This document shows, in pieces, positions 17,039 to 25,246 of a stretch of 64,000 nt of DNA. The DNA is from Roseomonas elaeocarpi. GTDB taxonomy: Bacteria; Pseudomonadota; Alphaproteobacteria; Acetobacterales; Acetobacteraceae. Location: positions 186,001 to 250,000 of the forward strand of contig NZ_JBHLUN010000005.1 of the NCBI RefSeq assembly GCF_042433915.1, in the 5' to 3' direction. The notes under the pieces are model-generated. The model was not told where the DNA came from. It did not search any database and saw nothing but the letters and a program-made list of their open reading frames with translations. The translations under genes were made by a program, and so were the position numbers. Position 1 is the stretch's first letter. Each line of letters begins with the position of its first letter.

Positions 17039-17712
17039 TGGGCTCCGCTTCCGATCCAGCCCAGGACCGCCGAGCACTCCTCGAGGATCTCCGCTCACGG
17101 GTGCTGGTGATCGAGCGCGGTGAGCGAATCGCCAGCCAGGACCGGCCGGTGGTCCCTGTCTCCGCCCCGATCGACGCCGCGCTACCGGACGGCGGCTTGG
17201 CGCTCGGGGGTGTGCATGAGATCCTGACGGAGGACGTTGGCGCCGGAACTGGCTTCGCGGCCATGCTGCTGGCGCGGCTGTCCGGGCAGGTGGTCTGGAT
17301 CAGCCAGGAGGAGGATCTGGGCGTCCACGGCCTAGTGCAGTTCGGCCTGCAGCCGGAGGCACTGCTGCTCGTGACCCCGTCCCGCCCTGAGGACGGGCTG
17401 TGGGCGATGGAGGAAGCGCTGCGCTGCCCTGCCATCGCAGGCGCGGTGCTGGTGACTGGGCCGACCGACATGACCACCGCGCGGCGGCTGCAGCTGGCGG
17501 CCGAGGAAGGCGGGGTGCTGGGCGTGCTGCTGTGCGAGCGCAGGGAGGCCGCCGGCGCCACGGCCGCGCTGACGCGGTGGCGCGTGGCACCTCAGCGCGA
17601 GGCGCCACCGTGCCGCCCCAGCTGGCGCCTGGAGCTGCTGCGCAGCCGCGGCGGCCGGCCGGGCGCATGGGACGTGCAGTGGGACCGCGAGGCGCGGGAG
17701 CTCCGGCACTGA
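17038..17712 (+). CDS. imuA: ImuA-like protein (RecA-fold, SOS mutagenesis accessory)
   Basis: 224 residues of the ImuA/SulA-like RecA-fold family: DAALPDGGLALGGVHEIL, then GAGTGFAAMLLARL, VVWISQEEDLGVHGLVQFGL, and WAMEEALRCPAIAGAVLV. ImuA acts with ImuB and DnaE2 in translesion synthesis and interacts with RecA. Here no imuB or dnaE2 follows, so the gene is an orphan. As in the family, the Walker A region is degenerate. It is coupled to the gene before it and lies in a LexA-box operon, so damage induction is expected. A copy acting elsewhere with host ImuB, or a phage-derived modulator, are both possible. Confidence 0.75.
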   Translation: MGSASDPAQDRRALLEDLRSRVLVIERGERIASQDRPVVPVSAPIDAALPDGGLALGGVHEILTEDVGAGTGFAAMLLARLSGQVVWISQEEDLGVHGLVQFGLQPEALLLVTPSRPEDGLWAMEEALRCPAIAGAVLVTGPTDMTTARRLQLAAEEGGVLGVLLCERREAAGATAALTRWRVAPQREAPPCRPSWRLELLRSRGGRPGAWDVQWDREARELRH

Positions 17713-17715
17713 CCC

Positions 17716-18072
17716 ATGGCGCACAACATCTCGGAGGAGACCCGCCGGCGTAGGGCGCTCGCGATGCGCGCCCGCGACTGGAGTTCCGACATGCTCCTTG
17801 GGATAGGGTGCAGCTGCGGGCACCGGCTGAAGGTGCGGATGGGCGGTGTCGCGCAAGACTACCCGCACGCGACCTTCGCCGAGATGATACGGCGGTATCG
17901 CTGCCGGTACTGTCTGCGCAGGCCCGAAAGGGTTGCGATCCTCGCGCCGGCCAACTACCGCCGGGGCGGCGAGGTCATCATTGTGCTGCACGGCGCGGTG
18001 CCGGAGGCGCAGAGACTCGTCTGCGATATGTCCCGGCCTAGCGGCGGCGACCTCTTCAGGTCGCGCGGCTAG
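17716..18072 (+). CDS. Zinc-ribbon-like hypothetical protein
   Basis: 118 residues. Two cysteine pairs, CSCGHRLKVRMG and YRCRYCLRRPERV, look like a CxC...CxxC zinc knuckle. It starts three bases after the ImuA-like stop and so belongs to the same operon. It might bind nucleic acid; no family is recognised. The last 15 residues are Gly/Ser/Arg-rich. Confidence 0.5.
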   Translation: MAHNISEETRRRRALAMRARDWSSDMLLGIGCSCGHRLKVRMGGVAQDYPHATFAEMIRRYRCRYCLRRPERVAILAPANYRRGGEVIIVLHGAVPEAQRLVCDMSRPSGGDLFRSRG

Positions 18073-18185
18073 GGTGTGACCGGGTCAAGGAGGACAGCGA
18101 AGGGTGGAAAGCGGACCCCTTCCGGACACGCGTGGGCGTCGCTTAGCTTAGCATTGCCGTAACACAGCAGCCTCAGGACTTCCCG

Positions 18186-18896
18186 ATGCCCCCACCCGAT
18201 ACCTCGATGTTCAAGCTTGAGCCCGCGCCGAAGATCATCACCTTCGACTGCTACGGCACACTCGTGCAGTGGTACGAGGTGCTCCTGCACGAGATTGCAG
18301 CGACGCTGGCGGCATACCGGCGGGATGAGGCGACCGCACCAGCGATCCTCGACGCCTTCTCCGCACAGGGTCGCCGGCTGACAGCCGAGAAGCCGCACCG
18401 CCTGTACAAGGACATCCTGCGAACCGGCTTCGCTGCGGCGTTCCGTGAGCATGGCCTCCAGCCTGACGCGGGCGAGATCGAGCGCATCGCCGCATCGCCT
18501 GCGACTATGGGTCCGCACCCCGAAGTGCCCGGCGTCCTGAGGCGTCTGCGCGAGCGCTACAAGCTCGCAGTCTTCACGAACTCGGACGACGATCTGATCG
18601 CCCCTACCGTGGCGCGCATCGGCGTGCCTTTCGACTACGTCATCACCGCTGAGCAAGCCCAGGCCTACAAGCCATCGCGGCAACTCTTCGAATACGCCTA
18701 TCACACGATGGGCGTGACGCCGGACGAGACGGTGCATGTGGCGATGGGCATGTACTGGGACATGAAGGCTCGCCACGAACTAGGGCTGCGCGGCATCTGG
18801 GTGAACCGGCGGGGTGAGGTCGGGAACCCGGACTGGCTACCCTACGCGGAGGTGACGGACTTGGATGGAGTCGCTGCCTTGCTTCTGCCGGGGTGA
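18186..18896 (+). CDS. Haloacid dehalogenase-like hydrolase (type II)
   Basis: 236 residues of the HAD superfamily, close to L-2-haloacid dehalogenase type II. The nucleophile motif is FDCYGTL (D21), followed by TNSDDD (motif II), AYKPSRQLF with the catalytic lysine, and MYWDMKA near the C-terminus. Possible substrates are 2-haloacids or a phosphate ester; sequence alone does not decide. ATG 18186 is used, with the in-frame ATG at 18207 an alternative. The gene stands alone. Confidence 0.85.
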   Translation: MPPPDTSMFKLEPAPKIITFDCYGTLVQWYEVLLHEIAATLAAYRRDEATAPAILDAFSAQGRRLTAEKPHRLYKDILRTGFAAAFREHGLQPDAGEIERIAASPATMGPHPEVPGVLRRLRERYKLAVFTNSDDDLIAPTVARIGVPFDYVITAEQAQAYKPSRQLFEYAYHTMGVTPDETVHVAMGMYWDMKARHELGLRGIWVNRRGEVGNPDWLPYAEVTDLDGVAALLLPG

Positions 18897-18962
18897 TGCC
18901 GGCTTCGCATGCCGCTTGGTCCGCTTGGGGTCGAACGCGGCGGCTCAGATTGGCTTTGCGCT

Positions 18963-19205
18963 CTACCCCCGCAGCATCTCCGCACGCCACGCCTCGCCCT
19001 GATCCCGGTGAGCGTAGCAGTACCAGCGGAACCCGAGTTCCGGCTTGCCCGGGATGCCGAAGCCCCAGCCACCATCCTCGCCGCAGACGGCGCAGAAGTG
19101 TTCGAAGGGTTGGCCAGGCTCGGTGACGGTCAGGCCGATGCGCTGCTCGCGCGGCAGGCGGCCGGGGTTCTTGTAGACAGGGCGGGGAGGGGCTTCGTCG
19201 GACAT
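18963..19205 (-). CDS. Small hypothetical protein with CxxC
   Basis: 80 residues. The centre holds CAVCGEDGGWGFG and a later RWYCYAHRDQGEAWR, giving three Cys and a His that could form a zinc site. The start at 19205 leaves a Pro/Arg-rich N-terminus. It is convergent with the dehalogenase gene. No function is assigned. Confidence 0.5.
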   Translation of the reverse strand: MSDEAPPRPVYKNPGRLPREQRIGLTVTEPGQPFEHFCAVCGEDGGWGFGIPGKPELGFRWYCYAHRDQGEAWRAEMLRG

Positions 19206-19463
19206 GGCTGAGTTCCGCTTGCATAGACACTTTAAAGAGCACCCTGTCTCCGCCAGCGGGTGAGGGTCCCACGTCACACATGCAGCGGCTTCTGACGAGG
19301 CTTCGTTAACCCGAAGGCGACTAAGCAAGCTGTAGGCCATCTACTGTGCGGGCCTTCGCCATCAAGAATGCGCACCATGAGTGCTGCATAACTGCCGCAA
19401 AGGTGCAAAGATGCAGGAAGCCGTAAGAAATTTTACAGCAATTTCAAAATGTTAGGTGAAAAC
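19206..19463. other. Intergenic region before the AT-rich cassette
   Basis: About 260 bases without a convincing gene. Base composition drops from GC-rich to AT-rich here, marking the left edge of the foreign cassette. It should hold divergent promoters for 18963-19205 and 19464-21534. A short AT-rich run (AAATTTTACAGCAATTTCAAAA, about 19428-19449) precedes the cassette start. No clear -35/-10 pair could be fixed. Confidence 0.4.
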
Positions 19464-20219
19464 ATGCCACACGCAGGCCTGTTGGATGGTAGTTGGCTCG
19501 CTGAGAGCGTGCGCCTCACGCTCTTCCCTCCGCAGGCAGTAGCGCCTCGTCCTTTGTGGCAGAGCATTGTTGGAACTCCGCCCGAGGAAGTGACCGAGCG
19601 CCCAGCTCAAAATCTTCGGCAGGAAAGCGGCCCCTACAAAGAGGGGCAGCTGATTGTTGCGCAAAACGGTCAAAGAATCGATTTAGTCTACGCAAAGAAG
19701 GGCGACGAGATACCTTTCGATGATTCGCCCTCCGGAGGGTTGGCGAATGTTGGTGAAGCGAGGAAAGCCTTAGAAGGCACTCTTGAGCTTTTCTCCAAAA
19801 TCAAGCCCCTCATAATGCCAATCGCAAGAATTGCCATCGCGCCAACTCTCGTAAAAAAATACAAACATCACGCTGAGTGTGTTGCTGCGGTTAAATTGAT
19901 GTTACCGGGCCTGCCCCTGAACGCCGAAACAGATCGGGAATTTCTTCTTCAGATCAATAGGAGAACTGCGCCTAAATCTTTTCCTGGCCATATAAACAAC
20001 ATCTGCAAATGGCAAATTAGCTCGTTTGACTTAAGCGGTTTGCCGTTTCCGCCGCAAATTGGCATGTCAATTCAGTCACTATCATTTAGTTTTCTGAGGA
20101 TTGAGCTGGATGTAAACTCATTAACAACGAACGAGGCGCTATATATTGACAACATAGATCAATCCTTCGCTGAACTCAAAGAGAGTACTCAAAGTTTTAT
20201 GAGAGGGGAGATAATCTGA
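19464..20219 (+). CDS. Cassette gene A: unknown protein
   Basis: 251 residues with no recognised family. The first about 60 residues are Pro-rich; the rest is mixed alpha/beta with a hydrophobic helix (KIKPLIMPIARIAIAP) and a C-terminal beta-rich part (IQSLSFSFLRIELDV). Starting at 19464 is preferred over 19449 because AGGTGA lies 6 bases upstream. The stop overlaps the next gene's start (TGATG). Codon use and composition are AT-rich compared with the neighbours: the 60 bases 20101-20160 contain 23 G+C, against 46 in 5581-5640 of the host. Confidence 0.7.
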   Translation: MPHAGLLDGSWLAESVRLTLFPPQAVAPRPLWQSIVGTPPEEVTERPAQNLRQESGPYKEGQLIVAQNGQRIDLVYAKKGDEIPFDDSPSGGLANVGEARKALEGTLELFSKIKPLIMPIARIAIAPTLVKKYKHHAECVAAVKLMLPGLPLNAETDREFLLQINRRTAPKSFPGHINNICKWQISSFDLSGLPFPPQIGMSIQSLSFSFLRIELDVNSLTTNEALYIDNIDQSFAELKESTQSFMRGEII

Positions 20220-20992
20220 TGTCAGCGAGAATCTGGGATGGCGACAAAACCACCCCCGAGTTACTCCCCTATAAATCGAACGAGATTACTTCAGCAATCA
20301 GCAAGAGCTCTGCTGATCCTGGCATTGCTGCGAGTCTTAGTCATGGCCTGCAACACCAGATTAAGAATATTTTTCAGAATGTTGTTCTTGCATCTAGAGG
20401 TGCAGCAAAGCACACGTCATTCACATTTACAGACAAAAGCATTTATCAACAACTCATGATATACAATGACGCTTCCACCGATTACGTCGCGTTCACAGGG
20501 GTGATTGCCACAAACAAAGACCTCCATAAGTCAAGTTTCCAATTAGATAATAAGATGCTGCTACATGGCGATTCATCTCACATGAGAAAAGCCAAGGAAA
20601 AGTGGCAGACGATACTCGCGGATCTTGATTTTCGAGATGAAGATTCGCGAGCAGCCGCAGCTGCGCGCCTTAGAGATATTATCGAGATTTTCTCGGACGC
20701 GGCCAATGAAATTCTTAAAGAAGTCGGCTCGAAGTACGATCAAGAGCCTGAAGTAATCGGCTTTATACTCAGTGAGGTTCTTGCAACCGCTGGAGATATC
20801 GAGGATGAGGTTAAAGTCGATATCATGTCGTCGTACGCTGCGTCATCCAGATCGAGTATGCGGTATGAGGCGGTGAAGGCCCTAGACCTCTTGCAATCTC
20901 CTGATGCGCATCAAAAGCTAATTGAATTTAGAAGCGCTGAGCAAAATCCATCAGTTCGCAATTTGTTGGAAGCTGCTTTGAGGCATCAGTAA
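20219..20992 (+). CDS. Cassette gene B: unknown protein with HEAT-like C-terminus
   Basis: 257 residues. The N-terminal half is unrecognised. The C-terminal about 90 residues are all helical, with a repeat-like spacing (MRYEAVKALDLLQSPDAHQKL, then NPSVRNLLEAALRHQ) reminiscent of HEAT repeats, a protein-interaction scaffold. Translation is coupled to gene A by a one-base overlap, and gene C starts two bases after its stop. The three proteins therefore probably act together; no catalytic motif is visible. Confidence 0.68.
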   Translation: MSARIWDGDKTTPELLPYKSNEITSAISKSSADPGIAASLSHGLQHQIKNIFQNVVLASRGAAKHTSFTFTDKSIYQQLMIYNDASTDYVAFTGVIATNKDLHKSSFQLDNKMLLHGDSSHMRKAKEKWQTILADLDFRDEDSRAAAAARLRDIIEIFSDAANEILKEVGSKYDQEPEVIGFILSEVLATAGDIEDEVKVDIMSSYAASSRSSMRYEAVKALDLLQSPDAHQKLIEFRSAEQNPSVRNLLEAALRHQ

Positions 20993-20994
20993 GC

Positions 20995-21534
20995 ATGGAA
21001 CATTATGCGCGTTTTATCTCTGTGGAGGCTCCATGGAACGATTTTGGAGAACTGGTTAAAAACCACGCTGACAATGCATTTGAACGCTGTCCCATCCAAG
21101 TTCTCCTCGATGTGGGGTACGAGAAGGTTGGAGGTGTATCCTTTTGGAAAATAGATCCAGCCGACGCGCTGGGAATTAAGAGGGTGGTTGCTGCTTACTT
21201 CGCATCAAGGACGACCATATCGTCTACAATGATCAAGTACATCTCGGAGGACGCAGCGAAGTCCTTGCGCATCAACTTCGTCCGCACCGATTCTAAGTTA
21301 TCGCCAGATACTGATCTTGCCAAGACCCATCACTTTGACCTTCGGGTGAGAGATGCTGGAACTGCCTTCTCACTGGCAAAGGCGATGGTAGGGAATGAAA
21401 TTACCTATAGCTCAAATGAGGTTGCTGAAGCAATTAGTTCATCCCTCAAGTCTGGATTCTTTGCCCTTGATAAAAAATTCAAGGCGGAAATAGCGCACGA
21501 GCTGCTCGCAAAAAAACGATTGACAGTGTCTTAG
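20995..21534 (+). CDS. Cassette gene C: unknown protein
   Basis: 179 residues, alpha/beta, without recognised motif (starts MEHYARFISVEAPWNDFGEL). The C-terminus is a basic helix (KKFKAEIAHELLAKKRLTV). Third gene of the AT-rich operon, two bases after gene B. A run of six T follows the stop (21538-21543) after a weak ACAG/CTGT stem, a possible but poor terminator. Nothing in it identifies a toxin, nuclease or sensor. Confidence 0.65.
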   Translation: MEHYARFISVEAPWNDFGELVKNHADNAFERCPIQVLLDVGYEKVGGVSFWKIDPADALGIKRVVAAYFASRTTISSTMIKYISEDAAKSLRINFVRTDSKLSPDTDLAKTHHFDLRVRDAGTAFSLAKAMVGNEITYSSNEVAEAISSSLKSGFFALDKKFKAEIAHELLAKKRLTVS

Positions 21535-21630
21535 CTGTTTTTTCTGACAGTTGGTGGCCGCCCAACCCGAGCTCTTCGTTTGTCCACAAGCAAGTAGTTC
21601 CATGCTGAAGCAGCAACTTGTGCCCTGCCC

Positions 21631-21740
21631 TCAGGAGGCCATCCACTTCGCCTCCCAGGTCTCCAGGTACTGCTTCCCCGGCAGCCAGTTGCGCTGGTAG
21701 CACGCCCAGCCCTGGTCCCACTCGCTCGGCAGCGCGTCGG
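21631..21740 (-). pseudogene. 3' remnant of a gene, copy 1 (QRNW/ETWEAKW)
   Basis: On the minus strand about 35 codons read GWACYQRNWLPGKQ, then LETWEAKWMAS and a TGA stop (21633-21631). An in-frame stop lies just upstream and no start is present, so only a C-terminus remains. The related copy is at 22917-23030. The parent gene's function is unknown. Confidence 0.5.
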
Positions 21741-21821
21741 CTGGCCGTTATTAAATCGGCGTAGACGTCCAAGGAGAATTGCGCGCAACGTGGACTAGCG
21801 CCAAGTCGCAGCGGGGACACA

Positions 21822-22544
21822 GTGGAAGCAAGGTCCAGCCCGCTGGTGCTGAAGCTGGCGCATGGTGCCGTGCTCACGCCCGAAGACCGCGGCATCCTGG
21901 AAGGCTTGGCTCGCGAAACCATTCTGGTTGGCGCGCGCCGGGAACTGATCGCGGAGGGTGCCCGCCCCGACTACGTCCACTTGGTGCTGGAGGGCTTCGC
22001 CTGCCGCTACAAGATGCTGTCTGATGGCAATCGGCAAATTATGGCGCTGCTGCTGCCGGGCGACTTCTGTGACCTGCATGTGGCGATCCTGCACAAGATG
22101 GACCACAGCGTCGGCACTCTCACCAAGTGCAGGGTTGCCCGGCTCAGTCGGGCCACGATTATGAACCTGGTCTCTATCAGTCCGACCGTCACGCGTGCCT
22201 TGTGGTGGGCCACGCTGGTGGATGAGGCGGTGCTGCGTGCGTGGATCGTAAACAAGGGCCGGCGGCCGGCCGACAAGCATCTCGCGCACCTGCTTTGCGA
22301 ACTGCTGCTGCGCCTGCAGGCGGTGGAGCTGGCCGCCACCGACAGCTGCGACCTCCCGCTGACGCAGCAGGATCTGGCTGACATCCTCGGGCTCACCCCG
22401 GTGCATGTGAACCGCATGCTGCAGCAGCTACGGGCCGAGGGGCTGGTAGCGATGGCCAACAGGCGCCTGATCATTCGCGACTTCCAGCGACTGCGCGACT
22501 TCGCCGGGTTCAATCCCAAGTACCTCCATATGGAGCCGAACTAG
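21822..22544 (+). CDS. Crp/Fnr-family transcriptional regulator
   Basis: 240 residues. An N-terminal cyclic-nucleotide-binding-like beta-barrel (LVGARRELIAEGARPDYVHLVLEGFA) leads through a dimer helix to a C-terminal helix-turn-helix (LTQQDLADILGLTPVHVNRM). No Fnr-type N-terminal cysteine cluster is present, so it is not an iron-sulfur oxygen sensor. The start is GTG 21822; RBS support is weak. It is flanked on both sides by the related gene remnants and followed by a DUF6894 gene. Target genes are unknown. Confidence 0.88.
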   Translation: MEARSSPLVLKLAHGAVLTPEDRGILEGLARETILVGARRELIAEGARPDYVHLVLEGFACRYKMLSDGNRQIMALLLPGDFCDLHVAILHKMDHSVGTLTKCRVARLSRATIMNLVSISPTVTRALWWATLVDEAVLRAWIVNKGRRPADKHLAHLLCELLLRLQAVELAATDSCDLPLTQQDLADILGLTPVHVNRMLQQLRAEGLVAMANRRLIIRDFQRLRDFAGFNPKYLHMEPN

Positions 22545-22677
22545 GGAGCGAGGGGCCGGGGTGCGCACAGGGATACCGGCCTACTCCGTCTTCCAGGTCT
22601 CGAAGCGCGGTCCCAGGGCCCGCCATAAAACCAATCTACGAGGGCGCACTGGCCGGGCAGGTCTGCTACGAGAGTGC

Positions 22678-22914
22678 ATGCCCCTTTATTATTTCGATAC
22701 CATCGCAGCTTCCGGCCTAATCCGGGACACCATCGGCGTGAACTACCCTGACGATGGTACCGCCCGGCGCGAAGCTATCGCTGCCCTGCCGAACATAGCC
22801 GCGGACGAGTTGCCCGACGGTGACCACCGCATCTTCAGCGTCATCGTGAGGGATGCCGATCAGCGGACGATCTACATCGCCGACCTGACTCTCACCGGCA
22901 GGTGGTTGCGCTAG
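22678..22914 (+). CDS. DUF6894-like small protein
   Basis: 78 residues with the DUF6894 layout: MPLYYFDTIAASG at the N-terminus, then DDGTARREAIAALPNIAADELPDGD and VIVRDADQRTIYIADLTL. Family function is unknown; it is widespread in soil alphaproteobacteria. The start at 22678 is chosen because the family begins at MPxYYF. Confidence 0.72.
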   Translation: MPLYYFDTIAASGLIRDTIGVNYPDDGTARREAIAALPNIAADELPDGDHRIFSVIVRDADQRTIYIADLTLTGRWLR

Positions 22915-22916
22915 GC

Positions 22917-23030
22917 TTAGCCAGCCAGTCGCACCGCTTCCTGCGCCGCCGTCCACTTCGCCTCCCAGGTTTCAGGGTGCGGATTCCCGGGGCGCCAGTT
23001 GCGCTGGTAGTACGCCCAGCCCTTACCGCC
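22917..23030 (-). pseudogene. 3' remnant of a gene, copy 2 (QRNW/ETWEAKW)
   Basis: On the minus strand the frame reads GKGWAYYQRNWRPGNP, then HPETWEAKWTAAQEAVRLAG and TAA (22919-22917). An in-frame TGA lies shortly upstream and no start exists. It matches copy 1 (21631-21740) over about 28 residues, though with substitutions, so the two are paralogous remnants rather than a recent duplication. Confidence 0.5.
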
Positions 23031-23136
23031 GTTCTGGACCCTACCTCATCGCCTCTTGACCATCGTGGCACCCGCCACGTCGTTGATGGAACGTTTTGGC
23101 AGACACAACCTATGATTGTAGTGCAAAGGGCGATGG

Positions 23137-23382
23137 ATGAGCGGAACTACTCTGGAACTGCGGACCACACGCGACATCATAGCGGATGGTGTGACGCTCA
23201 TTCTGTTTCATGAGGGTGATCAGGTCCTAGCAGAGGTCATTGGGCCTGAGGGCCACGAAGACGCTGTCATGAGGATGCCAACGGCGCTCTTACTGGCCTT
23301 CGACCGCATTCCAGATCCGGATGCTCTGGCGGTCCTCGATGATGAAGGGCTGTGGCAGGAGGAGTGGGGGGCACTGCGTTAG
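23137..23382 (+). CDS. Small hypothetical protein
   Basis: 81 residues, acidic, with a compact alpha/beta character (TLELRTTRDIIADGVTLILF, then DPDALAVLDDEGLWQEEWG). No family recognised. ATG 23137 has only a weak ribosome site. The frame has good codon periodicity for this GC-rich genome, the main support for coding. Confidence 0.45.
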   Translation: MSGTTLELRTTRDIIADGVTLILFHEGDQVLAEVIGPEGHEDAVMRMPTALLLAFDRIPDPDALAVLDDEGLWQEEWGALR

Positions 23383-23446
23383 GCCCCTGCCGTGTATCCC
23401 CCAATTAACTTCATCTGGCCAAAGCCGACGGTGCTGTGACTTCGAA

Positions 23447-23689
23447 CTAACCGGTGCGGCGCCATTCAAAGGCACCATCACGCACGAGGTAACCTAGCCG
23501 CACCGCCGCCGGCAGCACACGCAACAGCACGCTCTTGCGCAGCCCTGTCTGGGCCGCGAGTTCAGCGAGGCTGAGTGGCAGACCATGACCGTGGAACTGG
23601 ATCAGGATGAGAGCAAGCACGTGCTTTGCCTGCGTCGATCCCAGGATGAGGCGCCCTGCAGCGCCCTCATTTTCATGTCTGACGGGCAA
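23447..23689 (-). CDS. Small winged-helix-like protein
   Basis: 80 residues with a helix-turn-helix segment (LPLSLAELAAQTGLRKSVLLRVLPAAV) followed by a short wing (LGYLVRDGAFEW), as in MarR/IclR-type domains. It is probably a DNA-binding protein. It lies just outside the lysozyme end of the large prophage and may be host or prophage. Confidence 0.5.
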   Translation of the reverse strand: MPVRHENEGAAGRLILGSTQAKHVLALILIQFHGHGLPLSLAELAAQTGLRKSVLLRVLPAAVRLGYLVRDGAFEWRRTG

Positions 23690-23798
23690 GGACTTGCTTC
23701 CTGGATGTACGGCTCACGGCACAAGTGCGCCTGATTGAGCGTTCTGCAAGGAGAAATCGGCGCGCGGTAGGGCTAGGCTCAGATGTGGGCTGTCAGGC

Positions 23799-24350
23799 CT
23801 AAACCTGCACGACGCGGTTCGCTATCCAACCATAGACGAAGTCCTCCTGGCTCACGTCGCCCTCAGCGAGGCCGATGTAGAACTCGCACTGCAGGCCGAT
23901 CAGCGCCTCAAGCAGCACCCTCCGACCCTGATCACCGCGGCGCTGGATGAAGGAGTTCATGGCAGCGCGGGTCATGGCACCGCAGACGCCGTCCACCTTC
24001 AGGTCGGCCCAGAAGCTGCCCCGACCGTTCATCACGTTGAGGACGCGCTGCAGGAACTGGCCCGCGCGAGCTGTGCCCATGTTGATGCCGATCTCCAGCA
24101 TCTTCTCGCCCACACCGGGGTCGATGGCGTCGAGCTGGTCGAACATCGGCTGGCGCCAGTAGTAGAGGCCGTAGATGTCGAGCGCCGTGGCGCGAGGCAT
24201 GGCCGCCATGGGTCCGGTGTAGCCGGCGGCGCGGGCCCGGGCGGCAGTGATGCCCCAGATGGTCTCGCCGCCGCGGTCGGCCGGGTTGTTGCTGTAGCCG
24301 CCTTCCTTGGCGACCTGCGGCTCGATCAGAGCCACGGAACGCGCGTCCAT
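23799..24350 (-). CDS. Endolysin, glycoside hydrolase 108 (lysozyme)
   Basis: 183 residues. The GH108 N-terminal domain has the catalytic Glu in EGGY (E16), followed by DRGGETIWGI and YYWRQPMFDQL. The C-terminal part (about 95-183) with FLQRVLNVMNG and VDGVCGAMTRAAM is the associated peptidoglycan-binding domain. It hydrolyses the glycan strand from inside the cell at the end of the lytic cycle. It lies four bases after the holin-like gene and is the last gene of the late operon. Confidence 0.9.
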   Translation of the reverse strand: MDARSVALIEPQVAKEGGYSNNPADRGGETIWGITAARARAAGYTGPMAAMPRATALDIYGLYYWRQPMFDQLDAIDPGVGEKMLEIGINMGTARAGQFLQRVLNVMNGRGSFWADLKVDGVCGAMTRAAMNSFIQRRGDQGRRVLLEALIGLQCEFYIGLAEGDVSQEDFVYGWIANRVVQV

Positions 24351-24353
24351 GGT

Positions 24354-25061
24354 TCAGCCTCCCGTGCCGACGGTCGAGACGGGGATGCCGGCGGGTTTCA
24401 GCAGCCCCGTCAGCTTCGACAGAGCCGCCGCGGCCGCCGCGAGGTCCGGAGCCACGCCACCGGAGGCAGCGGCAGCCTGTGCTGCTGCGGCCACCTGCGC
24501 CGGCAGCGCCTCGGCAGCCTTGCCCAGGATGATCTGCTCGACCCCGGAGGGGTTGCCGCCGATCTTCGCCAGCGTCTCCTTCACGTTGGCCGCCATGGTG
24601 GCGACCAGCGCATCCTTGGCCTGCTGGATGGCCGCCGAGGCAGCAGGGTCGGACATGATGACGGTGGCGAGCTGCGCGCCGGCACGGCCGCCGATCTCCG
24701 CCAGGCGCTGCAGCGCCGTGGCCTTGGCCGCCTCGCTGTTCGCGGTGGCTTTGGCCCAGGCCCACTTGATCAGGGCCACGGCGGCGGCGGGAAAGGAGAG
24801 AGCAAGCGAGGTGGCGAGCGCCACCAGCGCCGGCTGCAGCACTGGCAGTGCCAGCGCCCAGAGCGTCGAGAACAGGACGCCGTTGGAGGGCGCAGGAGCG
24901 GTCACGGCCTGTTGCGCCAGGGCCGGCAGCGCCCAGGCGAGCAGCATGACTGGGAGCGCTGCCGCCATCGCCAGGCGATCGCGCGGCCGTGCGGAAGCTC
25001 GGCTGAGCCGCAACACCAGGGCGAGCGCAATCACCCCGCAAAGCAGGATCAGGGAGGACAT
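24354..25061 (-). CDS. Putative phage holin (LLH-like) membrane protein
   Basis: 235 residues. An N-terminal TM segment (LILLCGVIALALVLRL), a second (MAAALPVMLLAWALPAL) and a third (ALPVLQPALVALATSLALSFP) are followed by a long Ala-rich helix. This Ala-rich, coiled-coil-like tail after membrane segments resembles LL-H-type holins. It lies directly upstream of the lysozyme gene (three-base gap), which supports a role in releasing the lysozyme. Confidence 0.65.
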   Translation of the reverse strand: MSSLILLCGVIALALVLRLSRASARPRDRLAMAAALPVMLLAWALPALAQQAVTAPAPSNGVLFSTLWALALPVLQPALVALATSLALSFPAAAVALIKWAWAKATANSEAAKATALQRLAEIGGRAGAQLATVIMSDPAASAAIQQAKDALVATMAANVKETLAKIGGNPSGVEQIILGKAAEALPAQVAAAAQAAAASGGVAPDLAAAAAALSKLTGLLKPAGIPVSTVGTGG

Positions 25062-25188
25062 GGGTTCTCCTTCACCGCGCGATGGCGCGGCGTTCGGTGT
25101 CAGAGATAAAGAGATGCCGGGGAGCCGCCCGGCGGCGGGCTCAGTCCTGCGGTGAGCGCTGGCTCAACCGGTAGGATTTCGCTTTCGG

Positions 25189-25236
25189 TACTGGCAGTCA
25201 GTAGATTTCTCTTGCTGTCACTACTGGCAGCCGGTA
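25189..25236 (+). promoter_or_regulatory. Paired dyad operator upstream of brnT
   Basis: TACTGGCAGTCAGTA (25189-25203) is a perfect inverted repeat TACTG-N5-CAGTA. A second copy, TACTGGCAGCCGGTA (25222-25236), matches at 13 of 15 bases, 33 bases away, about three helical turns. They end 10 bases before the toxin ATG. Such paired dyads are expected for autorepression of a toxin-antitoxin operon by its DNA-binding antitoxin. Confidence 0.6.
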
Positions 25237-25246
25237 CAAGGTGCCC

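Noticed and set aside
19464..20219. TIGR04255-type family for cassette gene A
   Set aside because: The overall size and beta-rich C-terminus are vaguely similar, but the family's N-terminal motifs are not visible. I therefore leave it unassigned.
21822..22544. Fnr-type oxygen sensor
   Set aside because: The N-terminal cysteine cluster required for the iron-sulfur centre is missing.
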